From: Acrocarpospora macrocephala
GTDB lineage: Bacteria; Actinomycetota; Actinomycetes; Streptosporangiales; Streptosporangiaceae
Length of the DNA stretch: 64,000 bases
Assembly: GCF_009687865.1 (NCBI RefSeq)
Contig: NZ_BLAE01000012.1
Coordinates: forward strand, 126,502-190,501
Reading direction: 5' to 3'
Shown here: in pieces, positions 33,470 to 41,958 of the stretch
Numbering within the stretch: position 1 is the first letter of the stretch
Layout: each line of letters starts with the position of its first letter
Made by a program: the position numbers and the translations under genes
The notes under the pieces: generated by a model
Databases searched by the model: none
Told to the model about the DNA's origin: nothing
What the model saw: the letters and a program-made list of their open reading frames with translations, nothing else

Positions 33470-33745
33470 TCGATTTTCGGTCAACGTCGGCCCCGGTCGG
33501 GCAGCCCATTCAAGCGGCCCCGCCCGGGGCCCTCCGAGCCGTCTCCCTGACGAATTTTTCATCAGCCAAATCGACACTTATGAATGAACCGATTCCTTGG
33601 CGGGCCGTCTGCGCCACAAACCCAATAGGGAGGGCTCACAGTCGTCGACGCTGTAAACGTGCCTCTCTCCCGAAAACCAGCAGAAAGAAGGTGTGATCTA
33701 GGTAGTCTGAAGTTCCCGTGCGCATCCGATCGCGTCGGAGGCCCG

Positions 33746-35746
33746 ATGACGCAGCCCTCACCAAAGCCGTCGCCGCGCCCACAGCAGCCCCCGGTCCCCC
33801 CGCCTAACGTAGTCGACTGGGATTTCCCGGGGATCGACCCCAAGCTGATGGACGAATTCGAAAAGGGCCTGGGCCGGGCGGGGAACACGCTGAGCGCGAA
33901 CGAACTGCACATCCGGCGGGCGTTGACCAGGCTGGACCTGGACACATCCGGCTTAGCTGCCCTGCGCGAACTGCAGAACTGGATCAGCAGCAAGAGACCC
34001 GAACTCCGCAGGCGGAACGAGACCATCCAGGCCGTCCGCCTGGACTGGGGCCCGGGATCCGGCCCGACGAGCGGACTGACCGCTTTCGACGAAGGGCTGT
34101 ACAACAAGGCCGCCAACGATCCCGAGGTCTACGCCGCAGCCATGGCTCTCGGTGAGACCACGCGCGATGGGCAGATCACCGAAAAGACCCTCGCCGCACT
34201 GGAGAAGCGAATCACCGACCCCGTCTTCTCCACCACTTTGATGTACGCCCTCGGCACGCGCACATTTCATGACCTACTCGCGAAGACCACCGACCCCGCC
34301 GACGACGCCAAGACACAGCGCCTGCAAGCGGCCCTGGGCAAGGCACTGGCCACCGCCAGCCCCCGGCTGAGCACCGCCTGGCGAAACGAACTCACCGCCG
34401 ATCTTTCCGGCAGACACTACGCGCTCTCCAGGGCGCTGGCGCACGGCACTTTCGACGCCGCTTTCCTCTTGGATGTGGCCAGAAAGATCGACGCCAAGAT
34501 CCATCAACCGCTGCGGTCGGACGAACCAGCGGTGGTTTCCCCGGGGGCGTTCAGGGATTCCATGGTGGGGGTGATGACCGCGCTGGCCCGGGACCCAGCG
34601 GCGGCTCAGGATTTCTTCACCCAAGATCCCACAGCTCTGAAGCGTTATATGACCGGCCTCAGAGTAGGCGACGGAAAAGCGCTCAGCGCAGCCCTGGAAG
34701 CGGCCACGTTGACCTTCCGCGACCATGACGGATCGGCGGAACACCCCTCACGTGGATACCTGTCGGCGAAACTCACGTCCGAACTCATTCATCTGGAATC
34801 CGAACGGATCAGGGCAGGCGAACCACCCAAGATCACTCCCACCGCCGTCGGTAACATCCTCGCCGGCTACATCGCCGACGTCAGCCGAGTCGTTTCGGCC
34901 GGTTCCGACAAAACCTTCGGCGTGTTCGAGGGCGATTACCCTCTTCTACCGGGGCGGGAGAGCTGGGGCTCCAGATTCACGACCAATGATTTGCGGATTG
35001 TGATGGAGCGGGCCTTCCAGGATGACGAAAAGGCTTTCCTGGCCGTGGTCGGCGCCGAGACGATATGGGCGAACAAGTTAATCGACCACAGCGCCAGCGA
35101 GACGGCGGCCAGCGGAAATGTCCGGTTGTTCAACATCAGTGCGAGTGCGGTCGGCGAGGGCTTCGGCTTCATCACAAGCGCCGCCGGGATAGCCGACATC
35201 AGGGAAGGCCAGGAACGGGACGAGGCGCAGCAGCGCTTGCTGAAGCTCTTGATGGCGCTCGTCAACACCGGGCTGGCGATTCCGCAGACCGCGGGCTGGC
35301 CCATCACCGCCGGTGTCACTGGAGCGTGGACCGGACTCATCGAAGACGCCGCCAAGGGGAACGCGAGAGACGAGGCAGTGGCGGTGGCGAATACGTCCGT
35401 GGAGGAAAGCCGATTCCTCATCCATCAACTCGCCGTCCAGGCGATGCTCAACCATGGCCTGTTTGGTTCCGCTGACCCACCGGCCAAAACCCATCCGTGG
35501 GGCTCACTCAGCGATCTCCAGCCCGGGCAGGATCCCCGGACGGCACCGAACAACTTCCTGAAGGATGACGGGAAGACGCTGATGACCCTTCAGGAGATGC
35601 TGGCCGCCACGAACGCCGGCGGGACCCCCGTCGCCTATGACGAGTATCGCATGTGGGTCTATCACAACGATTCGAGCAGGACATGGCTGGATATAAAAAG
35701 GGACCTGGACATCGGCTTCTCCGGAGGGTTCGCCAAGTTCCAATGA
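33746..35746 (+). CDS. large protein of unknown function, possible type VII-associated (DUF6571-like)
   Basis: A 666-residue mostly helical protein without signal peptide. The N-terminus is Pro-rich (residues 1-30) and leads to a helical domain (about 30-110: DEFEKGLGRAGNTL, RRALTRLDLDTSGLAAL). The middle resembles large actinomycete proteins encoded with WXG-type genes (FHDLLAKTTDP, RDSMVGVMTALARDPAAAQDFF). A moderately hydrophobic Gly/Ala segment lies near 465-540. I am not certain of the family. ATG at 33746 has GGAG 5 nt before it. It overlaps the next lipoprotein gene by 4 bp (ATGA), giving a three-gene unit. Confidence 0.65.
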   Translation: MTQPSPKPSPRPQQPPVPPPNVVDWDFPGIDPKLMDEFEKGLGRAGNTLSANELHIRRALTRLDLDTSGLAALRELQNWISSKRPELRRRNETIQAVRLDWGPGSGPTSGLTAFDEGLYNKAANDPEVYAAAMALGETTRDGQITEKTLAALEKRITDPVFSTTLMYALGTRTFHDLLAKTTDPADDAKTQRLQAALGKALATASPRLSTAWRNELTADLSGRHYALSRALAHGTFDAAFLLDVARKIDAKIHQPLRSDEPAVVSPGAFRDSMVGVMTALARDPAAAQDFFTQDPTALKRYMTGLRVGDGKALSAALEAATLTFRDHDGSAEHPSRGYLSAKLTSELIHLESERIRAGEPPKITPTAVGNILAGYIADVSRVVSAGSDKTFGVFEGDYPLLPGRESWGSRFTTNDLRIVMERAFQDDEKAFLAVVGAETIWANKLIDHSASETAASGNVRLFNISASAVGEGFGFITSAAGIADIREGQERDEAQQRLLKLLMALVNTGLAIPQTAGWPITAGVTGAWTGLIEDAAKGNARDEAVAVANTSVEESRFLIHQLAVQAMLNHGLFGSADPPAKTHPWGSLSDLQPGQDPRTAPNNFLKDDGKTLMTLQEMLAATNAGGTPVAYDEYRMWVYHNDSSRTWLDIKRDLDIGFSGGFAKFQ

Positions 35747-36348
35747 GAAAACGGAACCCTGTTGCCGCCGTAGCGGCCCTGACATGCGTGCTCATATCGC
35801 TCGCCGGGTGCGGTCGGCAGGAGACCAAGGCAGTGGACACGACGCCATTGCCTACCGTGACCGCCCCGCCTTATATCTGTGACCACATACCGAAGCAGGC
35901 CGTGGAGCGGATGACTGGGCTCCATAATCCGCTCACCCAAGGCTATTTCAACCTGTCCGGTTCGGAAGGATACGGTTACGGGTCGTGCATGATCTACGAG
36001 CCGGCTGGGGAGAAATGGAAGGTCATGGAGGTGAAGCTGATCCCTATGGCTCCGGAGCGTGACGTTGATGAGGAAGTTCGCCTTGGCGCGAAACGCCTGC
36101 CGCGGATCGTCGCGGACGCGGATGGTTACTACTTCCCGATTGAGAACAGTAAAGGCTCCGACCACGAAGGGTACACCGCTGCACAGGCGGTGCTCGTCCG
36201 CGAAAAAGCGCAGCTGATCATCATCCTCATCCGAGGACCCCAAGGACGTGACCCGGGGGCCGATGCGGTGGCGTTGATGAAGCTGATCGGCCCGGAACTG
36301 ATCATCGCGGCCGCTCCTCCGTCGCCCTCCCCGGCGAAGAAAGGCTGA
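35743..36348 (+). CDS. lipoprotein of unknown function
   Basis: A 201-residue secreted lipoprotein: short basic start MRKRN, hydrophobic core, lipobox SLAGC near residue 22. The mature domain has two cysteines (YICDH, GSCMIY) and alternating beta-type sequence, similar in size to DUF3558-like lipoproteins of actinomycetes, though I do not see enough to assign it. Translation is coupled to the preceding gene by ATGA, and the WXG-like gene starts 5 bp after its stop, so all three probably work together at the cell surface. Confidence 0.7.
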   Translation: MRKRNPVAAVAALTCVLISLAGCGRQETKAVDTTPLPTVTAPPYICDHIPKQAVERMTGLHNPLTQGYFNLSGSEGYGYGSCMIYEPAGEKWKVMEVKLIPMAPERDVDEEVRLGAKRLPRIVADADGYYFPIENSKGSDHEGYTAAQAVLVREKAQLIIILIRGPQGRDPGADAVALMKLIGPELIIAAAPPSPSPAKKG

Positions 36349-36353
36349 ACCAG

Positions 36354-36656
36354 GTGGCGCAGATGGTGCCCAATCCGCTTCACGTGGCGCTACAGGACAC
36401 TCTCCGGACGGTGGAATCGTTGATCCAGGCGACCGAAAGAGACCTCGGGCGGCCATGCGAGGCCTTTCAATCGGGGAAAGTCTGGACCGGACCCGCCGCC
36501 AAGCTGTTCGGCGAGCAACTCGCCCACCTGCGCACCCGAGTCCGCACCTCAGGCGATCGCATCCTCGCCGACCTGCACCACTCCCTGTCCCGAGCTCCCC
36601 GCCAGGTAACCGAGGATGAGGCCAGAACCATCAGAGCTCGCTACAACCTGCCGTGA
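36354..36656 (+). CDS. WXG100-like small helical protein
   Basis: A 100-residue all-helical protein with GTG start. WTG in SGKVWTGPAAKLFGEQL sits between two predicted helices, as in ESX/WXG100 proteins and their WXG-like relatives; the helices are LHVALQDTLRTVESLIQATE and LAHLRTRVRTSGDRILADLHHSL. No C-terminal YxxxD/E secretion signal is clear (the end is TIRARYNLP). Position directly behind the 666-residue protein and lipoprotein supports a type VII-related role; this is inference. Confidence 0.68.
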   Translation: MAQMVPNPLHVALQDTLRTVESLIQATERDLGRPCEAFQSGKVWTGPAAKLFGEQLAHLRTRVRTSGDRILADLHHSLSRAPRQVTEDEARTIRARYNLP

Positions 36657-36756
36657 CCTGGCATCCCGTCCCCCTTCGCGGACGAACGTCTTGCACCAGA
36701 AAGGCCGTGGAGCCAAGGCTTAGCCACAAGATCAACCTGGACCGGAAGGCTCCACG

Positions 36757-36896
36757 TTGATCGCCTATCGAGCCATGCTCGACGTCTCCCGTGAGTTGGT
36801 CCACTACATCGGGCAACTGCTCTACCACTAGCGCCGCCATGGTGGGACACCCACTGGCTCCAGGCGTCTGACCTGCTTCTATAAGGCCCAATGACA
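36757..36896 (+). pseudogene. decayed transposase N-terminal fragment (IS remnant)
   Basis: From a TTG at 36757 the frame reads LIAYRAMLDVSRELVHYIG, an in-frame TAG at 36829, then RRHGGTPTGSRRLTCFYKA before a second stop near 36896. Both pieces match in order the start of a common actinomycete DDE transposase (IAYRAMLDVPREL... RRRGTPTGSRALTCF as I remember the family). The rest of the element is gone. GTGGAGCC / GGCTCCAC inverted copies at about 36706 and 36748 flank its upstream part. Confidence 0.6.
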
Positions 36897-36906
36897 AAAT
36901 GGCTGC

Positions 36907-37725
36907 ATGGACCGAGAGAAGATCACTCTCACCGGCTCGCCGGAGACCATGCTGGCCACCCTGTACGCCCGGGCAGTCGACAGCCGGGCCAAACGCCCCA
37001 TCCTGAATGACCAGGAGGCGGCGCGGGCGGTTGAGCGGATCGAGTACGACTTTCGCCGGACTGGAATCAACGCGATGACGGCGGCGGGGGTTGCCCTGCG
37101 GGCCAGGCAGCTGGACGGCTGGACCAAAGAGTTTCTCGCCGCGCACCCGGAGGCGACCGTGCTGCATCTTGCGTGCGGGTTGGACACCAGGGTGCAGCGG
37201 TTGGATCGGTCGTCCGCCACCCGATGGATCGACGTGGACTATCCCGAGGTCCTGGATCTGCGGGATCGCCTGCTTCTACGCCCTTCCGGTGACTATCGCA
37301 TGATCGCGACCTCGGTGACCGACGACGAATGGCTGACAGAAGTGCCCGCCGACAGGCCCACTGCGGTCGTCTTTGAAGGTTTGTCCATGTATCTCCGCAA
37401 AGACCAGGGTAAATCCCTCATCCAGCGACTCACCGCGAGATTCCCCTCGGGGGAGTTGCTATTCGACTCCTACGGGAGCATGGGGATTCGATTGCAGCGC
37501 TGGATTCCAGCTATCCGTAATGCCGGGGCCAGGCTGTATTGGGCCATCGATGATCCGTACGAGCTGGAGGCTTGGCATCCGGGCCTGACGTGCGTGACAG
37601 CGCTGAGCAGCACGGAATTGACCGAACTGGCGGAGTTCCCGCCTGCCGCACGCGTCGGCATGTGGGTGATGGCACGAATTCCCGGCCTCCGGGACGCCGG
37701 ACGTCTCCTGCGCTACACGTTCTGA
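36907..37725 (+). CDS. SAM-dependent O-methyltransferase, LCM/TcmP-like family
   Basis: A 272-residue cytoplasmic methyltransferase of the leucine-carboxyl-methyltransferase family that includes TcmP. Family features: SPETMLATLYARA, AKRPILNDQEAARAVERI, ARQLDGWTKEFLAAHPEATVLHLACGLDTR (SAM loop; key residues HLACGLDTR), WIDVDYPEV, VFEGLSMYL and LLFDSYGS. In TcmP-type enzymes a small carboxylate or phenol is methylated; no biosynthetic genes surround it here, so the substrate is open. It begins just after the transposase remnant. Confidence 0.85.
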   Translation: MDREKITLTGSPETMLATLYARAVDSRAKRPILNDQEAARAVERIEYDFRRTGINAMTAAGVALRARQLDGWTKEFLAAHPEATVLHLACGLDTRVQRLDRSSATRWIDVDYPEVLDLRDRLLLRPSGDYRMIATSVTDDEWLTEVPADRPTAVVFEGLSMYLRKDQGKSLIQRLTARFPSGELLFDSYGSMGIRLQRWIPAIRNAGARLYWAIDDPYELEAWHPGLTCVTALSSTELTELAEFPPAARVGMWVMARIPGLRDAGRLLRYTF

Positions 37726-38227
37726 GCGCCGTCATCCACGCTTAACGAAGCGGGAGTTCTCCCACCCACCCAGCCCTTCGTTTCCCCTCGGGCTCCGCCC
37801 GACCCCGCCAACGCTGTGACCCCCGCACGCACGACAGCGGTGGTGCGGTGGTTCTCCCACCCACCCACCCTGTTTGCCCTGCCGGGCGGGCCGCTCGCGC
37901 TGCCGGGTGGGCCGCTCACGCGAGCGCGTGTTGATCGTGCGCCCGATTCCACCGGACCTGTTCCGGAAGCGGTGGCCATATTGCGTAACCACACGCTAGG
38001 CCCGCTTCGGCACCTCGTTCCCCCGGTCCGTACGGACGGCGAGACGTGCCAGCGGCGAGGGAGCACTCTCTCACCCTGCCGAGACGCTTACGTTAAGCCT
38101 TGTATGAAGGTATGAGCTGGCCATGCCCTGACGGACCGATCCAGATGCGGATTTTAACCCCCATGTCGACTCTCCTCGGCTTTTCACGGGGAGTAGTTAA
38201 ACATGTCGTCATGGTGAGGGGATCCGG
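37726..38227. other. 502-bp intergenic region with repeat copies, no gene
   Basis: No frame with convincing coding character is seen. It holds two copies of the dispersed C-rich repeat (37753-37806 and 37845-37910), a further GCTGCCGGGTGGGCCGCTC reiteration, and at its end the promoter region of the deacetylase, where AT content rises (about 38140-38215). Confidence 0.6.
37753..37910 (+). repeat. dispersed C-rich repeat, copies A and B
   Basis: Copy A (37753-37806) begins GGAGTTCTCCCACCCACCC and includes CCCTTCGTTTCC and GGGCTCCGCCCG. Copy B (37845-37910) begins GCGGTGGTTCTCCCACCCAC and includes CCCTGTTTGCC and CCGGGCGGG. Two related copies (one inverted) are at 56596-56746. Confidence 0.65.
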
Positions 38228-39259
38228 ATGAAAATCGCAGTACTGATAGCAAGCCTGGCCGTCCTGGCCGGATGTGGAACACACGGGGGAAGCACAGAGA
38301 CGAAGCCCGCCAAAGCGCCCGCCAAAGCGCCGGTCAAGAACGCCGCCGGGAAGCCGATGAACGCGGCCCGGGCCAAGGCCGTGAAGGCCAACGAGCTCGG
38401 CCAGATCCCGGTGTTGATGTATCACCGGATCGTCGAGAAACCCGGCACCCAGGACGACCGCACCCCACTCCAGTTCCGCACCGAGCTGGAACGTCTGGCC
38501 AAGGAGAACTACGTCCCGATCACCGCCGCCGAGTACGTCACCGGCAAGATCGACATCCCGGCCGGGAAACACGCCGTCGTGCTCACGTTCGACGACTCCT
38601 CCCCGTCCCAGGTCACCCTGGCCAACGACGGCACACCCATGCCCAACACGGCTGTGGCGATCATGCGGGAGGTGGCCGCGAAACACCCCGGCTTCCGCCC
38701 GGTCGGGACGTTCTACGTCACCCGCGACATGTTCGGCAAACCCGACAAGATCGAGCAGGCGCAGATCATCACCTGGCTGAAGACCAACGGCTTCGACATC
38801 GGCAACCACACCAAGGACCACCTCAGTCTCTCGGGCAAGCCCCAGAACCAGGTCGCCGCCGAGGTCGCCGCGGGCCACCAGCTGATCACCGCCCTGGACG
38901 GGCCCGCCCCGGTCACCATCGCCTTGCCGTACGGCAACCAGCCGCGCACCAAGGCGTGGGCGCTCAAGGGCAAGGACGGCGCGGTGTCGTACGACTACGG
39001 CGGGGTTTTCCTGGCCGGATACACGCCTGCCTACTCCCCGTACAGCAAGGAGTTCGACCCTGTCGGGATCCCCCGCATCAGGTCGATGGACAAGAAGGGC
39101 GACTGCATGAAGTTCTGCTCCACGGCGTGGCTGGACTGGCTCCAGGCCAACCCCACCGAGCGCTACACCTCGGACGGCGACGCCCGTTCGGTCGCCGTGC
39201 CGAAATTCCAGCAGCCGATGGTGTCGTCGAAGTTCGCCAAGCGGGCGCTGCCCTATTAG
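38228..39259 (+). CDS. polysaccharide deacetylase (CE4) lipoprotein
   Basis: A 343-residue surface lipoprotein (lipobox VLAGC, C16; Lys/Ala/Pro-rich linker to about 55). The NodB-type CE4 domain shows PVLMYHRIV, LTFDDSSPSQ (catalytic/metal Asp pair) and IGNHTKDHLSL, whose H-x3-H binds the metal. It probably removes acetyl groups from peptidoglycan or another glycan. The C-terminal 60 residues extend past the core (DCMKFCSTAWLDWLQ) with two cysteines. SD GAGGGG precedes the ATG. It is a single gene, convergent with the YiaAB gene. Confidence 0.88.
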   Translation: MKIAVLIASLAVLAGCGTHGGSTETKPAKAPAKAPVKNAAGKPMNAARAKAVKANELGQIPVLMYHRIVEKPGTQDDRTPLQFRTELERLAKENYVPITAAEYVTGKIDIPAGKHAVVLTFDDSSPSQVTLANDGTPMPNTAVAIMREVAAKHPGFRPVGTFYVTRDMFGKPDKIEQAQIITWLKTNGFDIGNHTKDHLSLSGKPQNQVAAEVAAGHQLITALDGPAPVTIALPYGNQPRTKAWALKGKDGAVSYDYGGVFLAGYTPAYSPYSKEFDPVGIPRIRSMDKKGDCMKFCSTAWLDWLQANPTERYTSDGDARSVAVPKFQQPMVSSKFAKRALPY

Positions 39260-39315
39260 TGAGAGAGACGGCCGCAGCGGTGAATCGCCTGGCTATGGGA
39301 CGGGTTTCTCATTAA

Positions 39316-39600
39316 TTAGTCGGTTTTGAAGGGGTCGTGCTCGGCGAGGAGTTTGTCCAGCCGAGCCTGATCCACCCGCGTCACCACCGCGGCCTCCTCC
39401 TGCCGGTCGCGGATGCACTTGGCCAGCGTGAAGGACGAGGTCACCAGGTAGAACACCCCGACGGCGAAGAACCCCCGAATCCAGGCGTCCACGGGAAGGT
39501 AGGCGACGCCGACCACGAGAGCCGTGAGCGCCAGCCCGAACGAGATCACGGACTGCAGGTAGAAGGCCGCGGTTGTCTTGCTTTGCACTGGTCTGGTCAT
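39316..39600 (-). CDS. YiaA/B two-helix inner-membrane protein
   Basis: A 94-residue membrane protein with two helices: FYLQSVISFGLALTALVVG and GFFAVGVFYLVTSSFTLAK, joined by YLPVDAWIR. This matches the YiaAB two-helix domain, whose function is unknown. A charged C-terminal tail (RDRQEEAAVV onward) faces the cytoplasm. Confidence 0.85.
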   Translation of the reverse strand: MTRPVQSKTTAAFYLQSVISFGLALTALVVGVAYLPVDAWIRGFFAVGVFYLVTSSFTLAKCIRDRQEEAAVVTRVDQARLDKLLAEHDPFKTD

Positions 39601-39959
39601 AGCAGAATCCTGACCATTTCCGGCGCTCCGGACCTGAGCTCAACTACCTAAGTTACTGGTGAGTACCAACTACTCGCAGGTCCCCACCGAGCAGAATTTG
39701 ACCAGCGCGGCGGCGACAGCCCCCGCAGATGGTCGGCGACGCTCAGCCCGGAGTAGGTGGACGACGAACCCAACCCTGGCCATCCGTGCGGGGCCGATCC
39801 CGGGACGGCCGCCGAGCACGGTGATGCCGCCCGAAGACCACGGCAGTTGCGCTTGTGTGGAGTAGGCCTGATGATCGTTTGCGAACGACTCGGGCGGTCC
39901 GGAAGGCTCGACCTAGGTCACAACTTGATATAGGACAATTGACAACTTAAGGTTGTCTT
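39601..39959. other. 359-bp intergenic region, promoter at right end
   Basis: Divergent region between the YiaAB gene and the HTH/zinc-finger gene. A 68-codon frame at 39659 has no SD, no recognisable content and poor codon pattern, so I do not call it. Only the AT-rich last 40 bp, with the palindrome at 39941-39957, carries a clear signal. Confidence 0.5.
39941..39957. promoter_or_regulatory. GACAAC-N5-GTTGTC palindrome abutting a start codon
   Basis: GACAAC-TTAAG-GTTGTC ends 2 bp before the ATG at 39960; a further GACAA at 39933 makes a partial direct repeat. TTGATA at 39925-39930 could be a -35 box, with the -10 inside the palindrome, giving a leaderless mRNA repressed by a protein on the palindrome. 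Confidence 0.5.
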
Positions 39960-40379
39960 ATGGAGCCATCAGAGTTACTCGCGAAAGCGCGGGCGCGAGC
40001 CGCGAATCCCTCTGATCCGTTGGAAACCCTTGCCGCTGCGAGCCTTCTGAGCCAGGAGCTGAGCCGGGACGCCGATGCTCTGCTCGACCTGGCCGTGCAT
40101 GACGCGCGGGCGGCGGGGACGTCGTGGACGGCGATCGGGGATCGGCTCGGAGTTTCGAAACAGGCGGCGCGGAAGCGGTTCGCCAAGCCCTTCACGCATC
40201 CGTTCGCGGCACGGCGGACGCGGCGGGAGGCGGCGTGCTCGTTCTGCCGGAAACCGCCGGGGCCGCGCCTGCACATGGTGCACGGCGAGGCCGGGCGGAT
40301 CTGCGCCGACTGTGTGGCGCTGGCCGGGGAGATCGTGGCGGACCTGAAGGCCAAGTCACGCAACGACCAGCGGCACTGA
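39960..40379 (+). CDS. HTH plus ClpX-type C4 zinc-finger protein
   Basis: A 139-residue protein. Residues 48-72 read as a helix-turn-helix (AAGTSWTAIGDRLGVSKQAA), and the C-terminus has a ClpX-type zinc finger with CSFC and CADC. Similar small actinomycete proteins are annotated only as Clp-type zinc-finger proteins; a regulatory DNA-binding role is plausible. There is no SD before the ATG, and a palindrome ends 2 bp upstream, so leaderless, autoregulated expression is likely. It converges with kynureninase; the stops abut. Confidence 0.75.
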   Translation: MEPSELLAKARARAANPSDPLETLAAASLLSQELSRDADALLDLAVHDARAAGTSWTAIGDRLGVSKQAARKRFAKPFTHPFAARRTRREAACSFCRKPPGPRLHMVHGEAGRICADCVALAGEIVADLKAKSRNDQRH

Positions 40380-41597
40380 TCAGGTGACGGTGAGGCGCCT
40401 CTGGTAGCGGGGTTCGCGCCAGAGTTCCTTGCTGAGGACCTCGGCCAGGGTGTTGGCGGCGTCGTAGACGTCGACGTAGCGGAGGTAGAGCGGGGCGAAG
40501 CCGAAGCGGATCAGGTCGGGTGCGCGGAAATCGCCGTGCACGCCCATGTCGATCAGGGCGCGCATGACCGGATAGCCGTCCGGGTGGCGGTAGCTCACCT
40601 GGCTGCCCCGTTCGACCGGGTCGCGTGGCGTGGCCAGCTCCAGGCCGAGGTGCTCGGTGAGCTCGATGAACAGTTCGGTGAGGGCCACGCTCTTGGCCCG
40701 GACAGAACGCATGTCCACCTTCTCCCAGATCTCCAGGGAGGCGTTCAGGGCCGCGTACGAGAGCACCGGCGGGCTGCCGACGGCGAACCGGCGGACGCCG
40801 GGGGCGGGCTCGTAGCCGGGCTCGAAGTCGAACGGCGAGGCGTGGCCATGCCAGCCGGAGATCACGTTGCGGGCGGCCTTCTGGTGGCGGGGCGCGACGT
40901 AGATGTAGGCGGGCGCGCCCGGGCCTCCGTTCAGATACTTGTACGTGCACCCGAGCGCGAAATCGGCCCCGGTGATGTCCACCGGCAGCGCCCCCGTGCT
41001 GTGGCAGAGGTCCCAGATCATGAGCGCCCCGGACGCCTGGACCAGCGCGGTCACCTCGGCCATGTTCCTGACCGCGCCCGTACGGTAGTTCACGTGGGAC
41101 AACAACACGACGGCCACGTCGGGGCCGAGGGCGTTGGCCAGGTCGGCGTCCGGGCCGATCTCCCGGATCTCGCGGTCGAAGGCCTGGGCGGCGCCCTGCA
41201 CGACGTACTGATCGGAGGGGAAGTTCTCCACGTCTGAGACGATCACCGGCCGGCCGGGGCGGAGGGCCAGGGCGGCCGCGAGCGCTTTGAAGATCGTCAC
41301 CGAGGTGGAGTCCCCGGCCAGCACCTCGCCGGGGCCCGCGCCGATGAGCGGGGCGATCCGGTCGCCGGTCGTCTGCGGCAGGTCCCACCAGCCCGCGGTG
41401 TTCCAGCTGGCGCCCAGGTCCTGCCCCCATTCGGCGGTGACCGCGTGGGCGACCCGGGCGGCGGTCCGCCGGGGCAGCGCGCCCAGCGAGTTGCCGAGGA
41501 GATAGACGATCCCGTCGGGCAGGACGAACTCGTCGCGGAAGTCGCTTATTGGATCAGCGGCGTCGAGCGCGGCACAGCCGGCGCGGGTGATACTCAT
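40380..41597 (-). CDS. kynU: kynureninase
   Basis: A 405-residue PLP enzyme that cleaves kynurenine to anthranilate and alanine. Family features: YLLGNSLGALPRRT, DSTSVTIFKALAAAL, IVSDVENFPSDQYV, LLSHVNYRTGA, IWDLCHSTGALPVD, and GCTYKYLNGGPGAPAYIY with the PLP-binding Lys; GWHGHASPF follows. The start is uncertain: ATG codons at 41597, 41606 and 41609 cluster and GGGG lies close. No other tryptophan-degradation genes are nearby, so it may feed anthranilate or supply NAD precursors with genes elsewhere. Confidence 0.92.
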   Translation of the reverse strand: MSITRAGCAALDAADPISDFRDEFVLPDGIVYLLGNSLGALPRRTAARVAHAVTAEWGQDLGASWNTAGWWDLPQTTGDRIAPLIGAGPGEVLAGDSTSVTIFKALAAALALRPGRPVIVSDVENFPSDQYVVQGAAQAFDREIREIGPDADLANALGPDVAVVLLSHVNYRTGAVRNMAEVTALVQASGALMIWDLCHSTGALPVDITGADFALGCTYKYLNGGPGAPAYIYVAPRHQKAARNVISGWHGHASPFDFEPGYEPAPGVRRFAVGSPPVLSYAALNASLEIWEKVDMRSVRAKSVALTELFIELTEHLGLELATPRDPVERGSQVSYRHPDGYPVMRALIDMGVHGDFRAPDLIRFGFAPLYLRYVDVYDAANTLAEVLSKELWREPRYQRRLTVT

Positions 41598-41958
41598 GTA
41601 CCCCATCATCCCCGTAAGTTTCCTGACTCGACCAGTGCGACAGGGCATGGCCATTATGAGAAAAACCTGAAGAAGCCGGATGATCATGCTCAACCGTCCG
41701 GCCAAAACGACCACAAAGCGTCACAGATCATGAAACGGTCGAGACCACGCAGAGTGACATCGACCGGAGATCACGCCAGCCGCGTCCGTCTTCTCCAGAC
41801 TCGGTCGTTCCGACCGTCCCCGACCGTCCCAGCTCCGACCAGGCGAAGATCCGTACGGACACTTGCCAGAAGGCCATGTTCCTATAACTTCGTCGCCCGA
41901 ACAGGGGCGGGGTACGCGCGCGACGAACGATCACCCAGCGAGCCAAAAGGACACAGTC
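41598..41958. other. 361-bp divergent intergenic region
   Basis: Lies between kynU (minus) and the VanZ-like gene (plus). It contains a 10-bp tandem repeat CGACCGTCCC at 41811-41830 and an AT-richer stretch at 41650-41740, but no gene or promoter that I can define with confidence. Confidence 0.45.

Noticed and set aside
39659-39865. 68-codon plus-strand frame
   Set aside because: No SD, low-complexity Ala/Arg/Pro content and no similarity to a known family; more likely intergenic.
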